DNA from: Phaeobacter sp. A36a-5a
Lineage (GTDB): Bacteria; Pseudomonadota; Alphaproteobacteria; Rhodobacterales; Rhodobacteraceae
Length of the DNA stretch: 64,000 nt
NCBI RefSeq assembly: GCF_037911135.1
Contig: NZ_JBBLYU010000001.1
Coordinates: 2,046,001-2,110,000 of the forward strand
Reading direction: 5' to 3'
Shown here: positions 17,415 through 25,241 of the stretch, one piece after another
How the letters are laid out: every line of letters starts with the position of its first letter
How positions within the stretch are numbered: position 1 is the first letter of the stretch
The notes under the pieces: model-generated
Databases searched by the model: none
Seen by the model: the letters and a program-made list of their open reading frames with translations, nothing else
What the model was told of the DNA's origin: nothing
Program-made: the position numbers and the translations under genes

Positions 17415-18179
17415 ATGACCGATCCCGCCCCCCTGCCCCCACATCGCCCGACCGCCGTGATTACCGCGCATGGCCAGCCCTCCGATCCGGCACCCCAGGA
17501 ACGCGCGCTGGCCGATCTGGCCGATGCCGTCGCTGCGCTGTTGCCCGACTGGGATATCCGCTCGGCCACGTTGTCCACAGCTGATCGACTGGAACAGGTG
17601 ACACCAAAGGGCGCGCTGATCTATCCGTTCTTCATGGCCAACGGCTGGTTCACCGGCTCGGTGCTGCCCAAGCGGCTCCATGGGCATGATGTTCACCTGT
17701 TACCCCCCTTCGGTCTGGACCCGGCCCTGCCGGAACTGGCCTGCAAGGCGCTGGCCACGGCCTGCGAGGCACGCGGATGGTCGCTGCCCCGGACCCGCAT
17801 CCTTCTGGCCGCTCATGGGTCGGCCCGGGGGCCCAAGGCCGCCGAAGCCGCCGAGGCCTTTGCAGCCGCCATGCGCCACCACCTGCCGGGCACGGATCTG
17901 GTCACAGGCTATGTCGAGGAAGATCCGCGTATCGCGGACGCCGCCCGCGATCTTGCAGCGGCCAAACCGGAACACCCGACCCTCTGCCTGCCGTTCTTTG
18001 CACAATCCGGCGAACACGTCCGCGACGACATCCCCGAGGCGCTGGCCGATGCCAGTTATCCCGGCGACATATTGCCCGTGCTCGGGGCGCTGCCCGGCGT
18101 CCCCCAGCTGATCGCCGACGCCCTAAGGCAGGCTCTCCTCGGACCAAACCCGGCAGCAGACAAAGCCGGTCGGATCTGA
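17415..18179 (+). CDS. CbiX/SirB-like chelatase family protein
   Basis: A 254-aa protein with two half-domains of the class II chelatase type (CbiX/SirB), which insert cobalt or iron into sirohydrochlorin-type tetrapyrroles. The first half has VITAHGQPSDPA (a metal-binding histidine) near residue 15 and the second LLAAHGSARGPKAAEAAEAFA near residue 132, followed by FFAQSGEHVRDDI. Two similar halves in one chain suit the long form. I chose the ATG at 17415; an in-frame start at 17373 adds 14 poor residues. No other cobalamin gene is visible nearby, so the metal is unknown. Confidence 0.7.
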   Translation: MTDPAPLPPHRPTAVITAHGQPSDPAPQERALADLADAVAALLPDWDIRSATLSTADRLEQVTPKGALIYPFFMANGWFTGSVLPKRLHGHDVHLLPPFGLDPALPELACKALATACEARGWSLPRTRILLAAHGSARGPKAAEAAEAFAAAMRHHLPGTDLVTGYVEEDPRIADAARDLAAAKPEHPTLCLPFFAQSGEHVRDDIPEALADASYPGDILPVLGALPGVPQLIADALRQALLGPNPAADKAGRI

Positions 18180-18409
18180 CCAAACCCGCCCGCAGCCCGG
18201 CGTAACCGTCCCCCGTTGCGACACCCGGCAGGGCTGCCGACAGCCACCAAGGCAGCCTGCCCCGCTGGCGCCCCCGGCAGATCGACACTCAAAGCGGCAC
18301 TCCAGCCCATTGCGGCCGCAGAATTTTTCAAAATTTCCCGCCGGTTCTGCGCACGCCCCCTTGCACCGTCCCCCGGCATGTGATTAATCACGCCTCACAC
18401 CACCGGTAA

Positions 18410-18483
18410 GGCGAGTTGGCGGAGTGGTGACGCAGCGGATTGCAAATCCGTGTACACCGGTTCGATTCCGGTACTCGCCTCCA
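18410..18483 (+). tRNA. tRNA-Cys (anticodon GCA)
   Basis: A complete tRNA: acceptor arms GGCGAGT and ACTCGCC, anticodon loop containing TTGCAAA (anticodon GCA), T-loop GTTCGATTC, discriminator T at 18480 and an encoded CCA at 18481-18483. Its last 19 bases are repeated at 31033, so it is the integration site of the following island and has been kept intact by it. Confidence 0.97.
18465..18483. repeat. attL, left 19-bp direct repeat
   Basis: The sequence ATTCCGGTACTCGCCTCCA forms the T-arm and acceptor end, including the CCA, of tRNA-Cys. It is identical to 31033-31051, and the flanking bases differ on both sides, so the repeat is exactly 19 bp. Confidence 0.92.
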
Positions 18484-18546
18484 CATGTCCATATGGACCT
18501 TATTTCCTTGATAATATAGTCAGAAAGTCTCTGAAGGGACTAGGAC

Positions 18547-18577
18547 TGACATTATGCCTGACACTACAGGCGACATT
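18547..18577. repeat. Left arm-type sites: three TGACATT-like repeats, 12-bp period
   Basis: TGACATT (18547), TGACACT (18559) and CGACATT (18571) follow each other at exactly 12-base intervals between attL and the integrase gene. The same word with the same period occurs just inside attR. This is what arm-type binding sites of a tyrosine integrase look like. They also lie in the integrase leader, so they might be used for autoregulation. Confidence 0.65.
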
Positions 18578-18591
18578 ATCCGAGAGGTGAG

Positions 18592-20085
18592 ATGTTGAAT
18601 TGGCATGCCGCCAGAGTGAGCCGCCGAGGCCAGAAATACTATGTTGTACTAACCGTCCCGAAAGAGGCACGAGCCGCCGTGGGAAGTACGCAACTGAGGA
18701 TTTCTACCGGCACCTCTGATCTTAAGGAAGCAGAGAAGAAACGCTGCGACCTTGAACTGCAGATGCGCCAACAGATCCTGAGGAAGGTTCAAGAGAACCG
18801 GCTTTCAGCAAGAGACAGTGCATTTCAGACAGCAGTAAGAGAACTGGGCCTCACTGACGTGAGCTACCTATTTCCGTATTGCCAGAAAATTGGCGACGTC
18901 GTCCCTCAAACCCTGGCTGATGCACCCCCCAAAGACCGCTATTCAGCCAATAAGGCCATACAGGAACTGTCAAAGGCTGAGACAGAGATACGCCTCGCCT
19001 CACTTCATCCTGAAGATCCCTCCAGGCAATTGATGCTGCTGGAACGCTTTGACATGAAGCCACCATCTCCTGACAAGGCCGCCGAACTCGTCGCGAACGC
19101 GAAGCAGGAGTTGGAACGCTCCTTTGGCGATAGCAAACCCACAGTCACCTTGAGTAGCTACCTTGGTGCATTTGAAAGCTCACTGAACCGTCGCGTAGAA
19201 AACGGGAACTTGCAGGAGAAAACCAGCAATTCAAGACTAAAGAACATTGGACAGTTCATCGACGTGGTTGGAGATCTCGAACTGACGGAACTAGAGGCAA
19301 AACACGCGTATCAGTTTGCAAAGCAACTTGAAGCCGACGGAAAAGCACACAGAACAATTCAGACCCGTATCAGCGACGTCACGACCATGCTGACCGAGGC
19401 CGTCCAAGATGGCGAACTTAAGACTAATCCGTTCAACGGCCTCAAGCTCGCAAGGTTCGGCAAAACGGGTCGAAACTATACCCCGCTAAACGACCGCCAA
19501 TTGGAAGCCCTATTCTCAATCCGTGACCTACCTAAAGATGTGCGGGACATCTGGGCAGTCCTGATTTGCACGGGGATGCGCCTTGATGAGGCCGCGCTAT
19601 GTAGGGTTCGGCAGGTCAGTGAGCGAGACGGAATTCTCTTTATAGATTTGCGCGACGCACGAGTGAAGAACGAGGGGTCGCGAAGGGAGGTTCCAGTTTG
19701 CGACACACTAGCGCCGCTAATCCGCGCAAGGGTAAAGGACAAAAAATCTGACGAGCGGCTTTTCGGGTTCTCCATCAAATCAGACGGGAAGAGCCGCGCC
19801 TCAGAGCAGTGTAGCTACTGGCTACCGCTGGCAAACTTGCCCAAGTTCGCAGACAGCCCAGACGGACTCTATGCAACGCACTCCCTGCGCGGAACGTTCA
19901 AGGACAAGTTGCGTGACGCAGAAGTCAATTTCGAGGTCAACAATGCAATTCTTGGCCATGATCAGCACACCGTGTCTGCGACCTACGGAAGAGGCCCCAG
20001 CCTGCAAGCCAAGAAAGAAGCAGTAAACCGACCAATCCACCGCTATCTGGAGTGGATCTCAGAAGATTATCCGGCCCTGAGTTAG
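18592..20085 (+). CDS. int: Tyrosine recombinase (phage-type integrase)
   Basis: A 497-aa site-specific recombinase. The N-terminus (HAARVSRRGQKYYVVLTVPK) resembles an arm-binding domain, the middle (about 180-290) looks like the SAM-like core-binding domain, and the catalytic domain holds the expected residues: Arg330 in CTGMRLDEA, His430 and Arg433 in THSLRGTF, His456 in LGHDQ and the nucleophile Tyr465 in TVSATYGRG. It starts 109 bases from attL and reads away from tRNA-Cys, the usual layout of an integrative element. GAGAGGTGAG lies just upstream of the ATG. Composition is less GC-rich than the flanking core genes, and it is intact. Confidence 0.95.
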   Translation: MLNWHAARVSRRGQKYYVVLTVPKEARAAVGSTQLRISTGTSDLKEAEKKRCDLELQMRQQILRKVQENRLSARDSAFQTAVRELGLTDVSYLFPYCQKIGDVVPQTLADAPPKDRYSANKAIQELSKAETEIRLASLHPEDPSRQLMLLERFDMKPPSPDKAAELVANAKQELERSFGDSKPTVTLSSYLGAFESSLNRRVENGNLQEKTSNSRLKNIGQFIDVVGDLELTELEAKHAYQFAKQLEADGKAHRTIQTRISDVTTMLTEAVQDGELKTNPFNGLKLARFGKTGRNYTPLNDRQLEALFSIRDLPKDVRDIWAVLICTGMRLDEAALCRVRQVSERDGILFIDLRDARVKNEGSRREVPVCDTLAPLIRARVKDKKSDERLFGFSIKSDGKSRASEQCSYWLPLANLPKFADSPDGLYATHSLRGTFKDKLRDAEVNFEVNNAILGHDQHTVSATYGRGPSLQAKKEAVNRPIHRYLEWISEDYPALS

Positions 20086-20180
20086 CGTCAGCAGAATTCA
20101 CCGCTATCGACTACCCGGCCCGCCACATGCGGGAGCCGGACGAACCATTGCAACCAAAGCAACCATGAAAGGAAATATGA

Positions 20181-20438
20181 ATGTCAATCACCGCTGCAGA
20201 CCGCCAAGAAGCCATCTTCCGCCTGATCTACCCTCAGACAGTTGCCGCATATCACGGAGTAGAGGCTCTGGAACAGCAAGCCAAAGCCCTGCTTCGATCC
20301 ATTTCGACCACGCGTAGAATTGCCGGTGTTCTATCTGGCAACGAGGAACAGCAGGAACGATGCCGGAAGGTACAAGCCGTCCTGACTGAGTTGTCGGAGG
20401 CGTGTTCGAAGGCGCGTCACAATTTCGGACAGATCTGA
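20181..20438 (+). CDS. Small hypothetical protein in the island
   Basis: An 85-aa charged, helical protein with AAGGAAA upstream of its ATG. It has no motif I recognise. The stretch VEALEQQAKALLRSISTTRR followed by glutamine- and glutamate-rich helices suggests a short coiled coil. It lies between the integrase and a small ribbon-helix-helix candidate, all on the plus strand and before a shared terminator, so it is probably part of the integration/regulation operon. It could be an excision or accessory factor, but nothing specific supports that. Confidence 0.6.
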   Translation: MSITAADRQEAIFRLIYPQTVAAYHGVEALEQQAKALLRSISTTRRIAGVLSGNEEQQERCRKVQAVLTELSEACSKARHNFGQI

Positions 20439-20557
20439 TTTCGAGTGCATGCAAAGCAGGTCCAATCAAAGGCGACAGCGTCTGCCGCATAGCAAAGGTA
20501 CGGCGGAGACCTGTGTCTCGCCCCCACTCCCATTAAGCTGAAAAGGAAACAAACTAG

Positions 20558-20728
20558 ATGCCTACACCAAATGAAAAAATCGACCAACCCCTGTCGATGC
20601 GCGGCCCCAAGACCGTAGTCGATCGCTTCAAGGTCATGGCCAAAAGTGAGCGATACTCGCAGTGGGAATTTCTCGAAATCCTGATGGATCGGTTCGAGGA
20701 GACCGGCGGGTTTCACCCCGACAAATAG
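20558..20728 (+). CDS. 56-aa ribbon-helix-helix-like DNA-binding protein
   Basis: A short reading frame from the ATG at 20558 to TAG at 20726-20728, with AAAAGGAA upstream. The segment KTVVDRFKVMAKSERYSQW followed by EFLEILMDRFEE fits a ribbon-helix-helix fold: a short strand, a helix beginning DRFKVMAK, a turn, and a second helix. Such small proteins act as repressors, antitoxins or partition proteins, and in integrative elements sometimes as excisionase regulators. It lies at the end of the plus-strand operon, 120 bases before a strong terminator. The fold is inferred from pattern only. Confidence 0.55.
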   Translation: MPTPNEKIDQPLSMRGPKTVVDRFKVMAKSERYSQWEFLEILMDRFEETGGFHPDK

Positions 20729-20847
20729 CACGTCGCAGCCCCTGTCACCGCACCCCAGAAGCAGGAGCGAAAACAGACAGAGGTTGTGACACTGGCGCAA
20801 TACACATTCCAAATGATGAATGTATCATAGGTGCTGGCCAAGGATCG

Positions 20848-20875
20848 CCCCCACCGTCGAAGTGGGGGTTTTTTT
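20848..20875 (+). terminator. Intrinsic terminator of the integrase operon
   Basis: A 7-bp perfect stem, CCCCCAC with GTGGGGG, has a 7-base loop and a run of seven Ts. It closes the plus-strand block that starts with the integrase and sits 75 bases before the converging end of the large leftward gene. Confidence 0.92.
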
Positions 20876-20949
20876 GATGTGACAGAAACTACAAATCGGA
20901 GCGGGGACGGGTTCCGTGCATCAAAACAGACACAATCCTTGTCACAACC

Positions 20950-23900
20950 TCATCGAAGCCAGTCAGCGGCCTCCTGAACACCCCGACTGACACCCGACAT
21001 GAACCCATTCATCTCCCGCAGAACGTCCAGTTCCTCGTCATCATCCTCGCCTGTCACGCCGTAGTAGAAGCCCCGCGTTAGAAACTTGGCGTAAGCATCG
21101 ATCTTTGCCATGTCACGAGGGGCCTTGTTCACTTCCCGCGCCAATCGCAGGAACTCGTTGGGGTCCATCAAAATGTTGTCCGTGACCTGGTGAAACACCT
21201 CATCGGGCCGCATGACGTCGAGAAACGCGCGAAACACGGTTCGGGCCTGCGTAGCTCCCCTGCTGAGCGGTCCAACGAGGACATTGATCATCCGGTTGGT
21301 GCTTTCCGCAGCAGCTCGTCCGTAGCTCTGTGCGTTGGCCCCCCGGATCGGTTTGGCTCGTGATGCGGAGCTGGTCTGCTGGGCAATCTCGGAAAGACCT
21401 CTGATGGTCTGCATCACCTCTGGGGCATCCTTGAAGATTTCATCCCCGATGCGGAACAGGGCCGTCTGATCGTTGCTGGCACGGACGATGTTTCGACCTG
21501 AGACCGCATTTACACCGCCGGTCCCCTGGGCCGGGTTGATCAGAGCCTCTCGCAAATGGCGGCTGTAGGTGGTTTGCAAACCGCGTTCCAGGATCGCCCG
21601 TCGACCGGCTGGCAAGCCGTCCATATGGCCCCGAAGCTTTTGCAGGGTACCCACAGCTTCCTTGGATCGGAAAATACCCTCAAACGAGGCCGTGGCGTTA
21701 GTCGTCGTCGCCATATCAGCCCCTGCAAAGAAGGTGGACAGCTCCCCCTTCAGGATCTCGTTTTGTCGTCGTTCAGCCTGCGCCGCAGCCTGTTCCAGCT
21801 CCTGGGCAAGCTGGGTCTTGTTGCGGCTCCCATCCTGCATAGCGCGAATGAACTGGTCGAGCTGATCCGCCTGTTCTGGGGCCACTTCTCGTAGCGCCTC
21901 AAGCTTCGGCAGCATCCGGGTTTGCAGATCCCCCAGCGTGGACGCATCCAGGCCCCTCAGTCTGATTTCGGTGCCGTAGCTGTTGACCACGTCGAGCGAT
22001 AGGTAGTTGGCAACCAGGCCATCGCCCTGCCCCGATTTCAATGCACCCTCAAGGCTTCGCAGCTCCGCCGGGTTGGCCTCACTCAAAGCCCCTCGCAACA
22101 GCTTATCGGAACGGATCCCGTAATCAACGCCGCTGCCGGTGCGGCCAAGTGTGCCTTCGTAAATCTCTGCGTATCTGGCCCCTACGCCTTCACGGAACAG
22201 CGGCGCAAATTCTTCCTCATAGAAGCGTTTAGCCTCTCGCGCTGCCTGGGCAATTTCCGGGTTCGACTTGGCCACCTGGTCGACCATATCGCCGTCTATG
22301 AAGGCAATCAGATCACGGGTCAGTTTCCCAGCGCTGCGTGTACTTGGATTGGCAAAAAGATCCTGGGCAAGCCCGGACAATGCAGGTCGCAATTCCCGCT
22401 GGAACCACCCGAAATCCTTGCCATTTTGAGCCATCCACTCAGAGAAGCCAGAAACCCCACCGCCACGGGGATCACGAGCCGATTGGACAGTGGCCAGGAA
22501 GTCGTAGATGGGGCTTTGGTCGCGAAGATATCGCTGGCTGTTCATCACCTCATCCGTCGCCAGGACGCTGAACCGGGACACGACCGAAGAGGCGTCAACA
22601 GATCCGCCCTGGATACGGCTGTACAGCTCATCCTTGCGGGCCTTCATGGTGGTGTAGCCAGTTTCCAGAGCCTCTTGCATGGCACGGATGTTTTCGCCAA
22701 CTGGCGCGGTTACCTCTGTCCCGACCACGTCTCCCAGGCGCTTCACCAGGTCCGGCAAAGTCGGGTCAGAGGATGCATCGGATAGGGCGTTGCGAGTGGC
22801 ATGGTCATAAGCTGCACGGGCCTCATCAACAGACGCAAATGCGCTATCCCGTGCCTCTCTACCTATTTGGGCGAAACCATCCGCAGCGCCGTCCAGCGTG
22901 GCGACCTGGGCAGCGGCATCGCCACCACCCAAAACGCGGGCTTGCTGGTCGAGCTGATCGGCCAAGGTGTCAGCGGCAGAGGTCCGAGAGGCTGCAAACC
23001 CTGTCAATTCTGGATTGTTGGCGAACCCGGCGGCGGTGCCTGCAATACGATTGCGCATCAGACGTTCATTCTCTGGAACCCCGCGCAACATGGCGCTGAA
23101 AGTGTCCAGCGTCGTAGTGACAGTTTCCTCTGCGTTCGTCAGGCTCTTGACCACCGCATCTTTGTTATCGGCTACCATCTGGGCGATATCTTCCACGACT
23201 GCTTGCCGCTCTACCGACGCGGTGGCGGTGTCGATCCCGGAGACCTTGCCGATGATGTCCCAGAAAACGTCCTTTTCCATCGCGTTTGGGCTGGTGACGT
23301 GCCGGTAACTCTCGATGATCTTCGCGCCGGTCGCTCCCCAGACTTGCCGCCCGGTCCACGACAATCCGGCCATCGTGGATCCCAGAGCCACGCCCTCGAT
23401 CATGGTGTTCATTCGGTGGCGGAGAACTTCTTCCGCCTGGTCCGGGTTGGTGGGATCAACACCACGAGAGAAAAGCAGGTCTTCGTCGGAACTCACCGTC
23501 GATGCAGCAGCGGCTTCAGTAGCAAGGAAACCGGAAATGCGGGCAGCAATTTTGGGGACCAAGGCCATGCCGCGTGTGATCGCTGCGATACCTGCCCCAC
23601 CATACACGGAGAAGGCCACAGGAGCGGCAAAATCTGCAATCAGGCTGTCTACCGTGCTGTGGCTCGTATCGTAGTCCAGGGACGCTCTGCGGGCGTCTGA
23701 GAGCAAATCTGTTCCGAAGGCCTTATCCAGGGCGGCGGCCCCCGCCTCTGTAGCGGCACCATAACTCTCTTGGAAACCCCGGTGCAGGTTCTGGCCAACA
23801 GAAACCGTGGCAGGCGGATCAGAGACGTTATCGCGCCATGCATCTGCCAGGGTCACATCGGTGAACGGGGCTTTGGCGGCGTCCCAGAGCAATCCGCCGA

Positions 23901-24339
23901 TGCTGGTGTCGGCCTCTGGTACGGGAATGATCTTGCGCTGGCCAGTGGTAGGGTCGGTGAAGCTGGCCCCCGCCAGTCCATGTTCTACTCGCGGATTTTC
24001 GGTCAGTGTTTTGTAACTCTGCATCGCCTCTTCGAAGGTCATCCCATCCCACATGCGAGAATGGATGGACGCAGGATCCATCTGCCCAGGTACCGGGATG
24101 CCCAATTCACGGAGCTGGTCTCCGGTCAGAGTAACCCGACTAGGTCCCGCCGCCCGCTTCTGCACTGGCGGTCTAGGCTGTTCGACCGGATCCGGCGCGG
24201 ACGGCAGAGGGATCCCCAACTCTTTCAGCTCCTCGCCGGTATATGTGCGACGACCCGTGGGGGTCGCCGGTTTATCTTCTTCCTGCTCGCCAGGGACTGG
24301 GATACCCATAGCGCGGAGCTGTGCTGCAGTGTAGCTCAT
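20950..24339 (-). CDS. Very large Ala-rich protein with N-terminal GIPVP repeats (virion/ejection-protein-like)
   Basis: The largest island gene, 1,129 aa from the ATG at 24339, which overlaps the previous stop in the sequence TGATG. The N-terminus carries three copies of a motif of the form T-x3-L-(R/K)-x2-G-I-P-(V/L)-P at about residues 3-17, 33-46 and 71-84, joined by proline-rich linkers. A hydrophobic stretch follows near residues 215-260 (PVAFSVYGGAGIAAITRGMA). The remainder is mostly alanine-rich, probably helical, with no enzymatic motif I recognise. The composition resembles internal or ejection proteins of tailed phages with short tails, but this is a likeness, not an identification. 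It is the last gene of a leftward block with the 195-aa and palm-like genes. Confidence 0.7.
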   Translation of the reverse strand: MSYTAAQLRAMGIPVPGEQEEDKPATPTGRRTYTGEELKELGIPLPSAPDPVEQPRPPVQKRAAGPSRVTLTGDQLRELGIPVPGQMDPASIHSRMWDGMTFEEAMQSYKTLTENPRVEHGLAGASFTDPTTGQRKIIPVPEADTSIGGLLWDAAKAPFTDVTLADAWRDNVSDPPATVSVGQNLHRGFQESYGAATEAGAAALDKAFGTDLLSDARRASLDYDTSHSTVDSLIADFAAPVAFSVYGGAGIAAITRGMALVPKIAARISGFLATEAAAASTVSSDEDLLFSRGVDPTNPDQAEEVLRHRMNTMIEGVALGSTMAGLSWTGRQVWGATGAKIIESYRHVTSPNAMEKDVFWDIIGKVSGIDTATASVERQAVVEDIAQMVADNKDAVVKSLTNAEETVTTTLDTFSAMLRGVPENERLMRNRIAGTAAGFANNPELTGFAASRTSAADTLADQLDQQARVLGGGDAAAQVATLDGAADGFAQIGREARDSAFASVDEARAAYDHATRNALSDASSDPTLPDLVKRLGDVVGTEVTAPVGENIRAMQEALETGYTTMKARKDELYSRIQGGSVDASSVVSRFSVLATDEVMNSQRYLRDQSPIYDFLATVQSARDPRGGGVSGFSEWMAQNGKDFGWFQRELRPALSGLAQDLFANPSTRSAGKLTRDLIAFIDGDMVDQVAKSNPEIAQAAREAKRFYEEEFAPLFREGVGARYAEIYEGTLGRTGSGVDYGIRSDKLLRGALSEANPAELRSLEGALKSGQGDGLVANYLSLDVVNSYGTEIRLRGLDASTLGDLQTRMLPKLEALREVAPEQADQLDQFIRAMQDGSRNKTQLAQELEQAAAQAERRQNEILKGELSTFFAGADMATTTNATASFEGIFRSKEAVGTLQKLRGHMDGLPAGRRAILERGLQTTYSRHLREALINPAQGTGGVNAVSGRNIVRASNDQTALFRIGDEIFKDAPEVMQTIRGLSEIAQQTSSASRAKPIRGANAQSYGRAAAESTNRMINVLVGPLSRGATQARTVFRAFLDVMRPDEVFHQVTDNILMDPNEFLRLAREVNKAPRDMAKIDAYAKFLTRGFYYGVTGEDDDEELDVLREMNGFMSGVSRGVQEAADWLR

Positions 24340-24926
24340 CAGGCTGCAATCCCCCCGTACTCCGCGCCAGTCAGGAGGCCCACAGCGATCAGCCACCCCA
24401 CCATTGGTTCTAGCGACCGGATACGCGGGGCGTGACTGCGACCTCGTTCATCGGCACCGGCGGCGTACAGCTCAATCCAATTTCGATGCGCGAAGACCCG
24501 GATGACGTTTTTCACACTGGGTGCCTTCAGATTGCTGAACCGCTGCCCCCGCTTATACAGCCCCTCACCGAATGGGATTGCGAGATGTCGGGGCGTATGA
24601 GGGCTGTTCTTTTCGATTTGCACGAGACCGTCGATGATCGGGCAAGCTGCGGCGATGAAGGACGGGGCGTGGGCGGTACGGAGATTTGGGAATTTGCCGT
24701 AGTTCACGGATTTGCCGCCTGCTGTCTGGGCATAGACCGTTTCTCCGACAGCTTCCCATGCCTTTTCATCATCTCGGAACCCGGCGAAAAGCGTCTCTGC
24801 GGCGGCTGTGACCTTTGATTTGTACTCCGGGGTGCCGAAAACGTGCGGGTTCATGCAGGCGTCGCCAGGTAGGTGTGGGACGCAGTTGCCCCAGCCTGAA
24901 GCGGGGCCAGTGTTGGATTTGGTCAT
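24339..24926 (-). CDS. Hypothetical protein coupled to the giant island gene
   Basis: A 195-aa protein of unknown function. AGGA precedes the ATG and the stop overlaps the start of the 1,129-aa gene (TGATG), so the two are translated together. Two cysteines lie near the N-terminus (NCVPHLPGDACMNPH), the middle is aromatic and glycine-bearing, and a hydrophobic segment ends the protein (MVGWLIAVGLLTGAEYGGIAA), which could be a single C-terminal membrane anchor or a buried helix. A consensus promoter lies about 215 bases upstream. It may be a chaperone or structural partner of the giant protein; this is inferred from coupling alone. Confidence 0.6.
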   Translation of the reverse strand: MTKSNTGPASGWGNCVPHLPGDACMNPHVFGTPEYKSKVTAAAETLFAGFRDDEKAWEAVGETVYAQTAGGKSVNYGKFPNLRTAHAPSFIAAACPIIDGLVQIEKNSPHTPRHLAIPFGEGLYKRGQRFSNLKAPSVKNVIRVFAHRNWIELYAAGADERGRSHAPRIRSLEPMVGWLIAVGLLTGAEYGGIAA

Positions 24927-25149
24927 TGGGTTGGTCCTATTGGGGTTTGGGGGTTGGCCCCAGGCACCCGCTCACCAGGAAGGAGGACGCGCCACACGGT
25001 CAGGCACAACTAATGCGCCGCTTGTGCCGGTGGGCTGAACGATGTGAGAGGTGCGAGACAGACGGATTTAATGGCCGGTTGCGGCGCTAGCGTCTGTGTC
25101 TCTGCTGGGGGGTTCGGAAGGGCGATGTGTTTTCGCTGCCTTCCCCAAT

Positions 25150-25178
25150 ATCATACCATAGGGGGCCTATTTTGTCAA
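25150..25178 (-). promoter_or_regulatory. Consensus sigma-70 promoter, leftward
   Basis: On the minus strand a perfect -35 box TTGACA (25178-25173) and a near-perfect -10 box TATGAT (25155-25150) are separated by exactly 17 bases. Transcription would start near 25143 and leave about 215 bases of leader before the 195-aa gene. It is the best-matching promoter I see in the window and would drive the 195-aa and giant genes separately from the palm-like gene upstream. Confidence 0.8.
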
Positions 25179-25186
25179 GCTTTTTC

Positions 25187-25207
25187 AGGGGTATGGTTCG
25201 CACCCCT
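25187..25207. promoter_or_regulatory. Inverted repeat AGGGGT/ACCCCT beside the strong promoter
   Basis: Six-base arms AGGGGT and ACCCCT are nine bases apart and end nine bases upstream of the -35 box. On the minus strand a weak T-poor tail follows, so an operator or activator site is at least as likely as a terminator of the palm-like gene. The word TAGGGGTG at its edge recurs in the tandem repeats near 28360-28397. Confidence 0.4.
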
Positions 25208-25241
25208 AACTGTACGTTTAACTAGGCAGGTAGCCCCCGGA

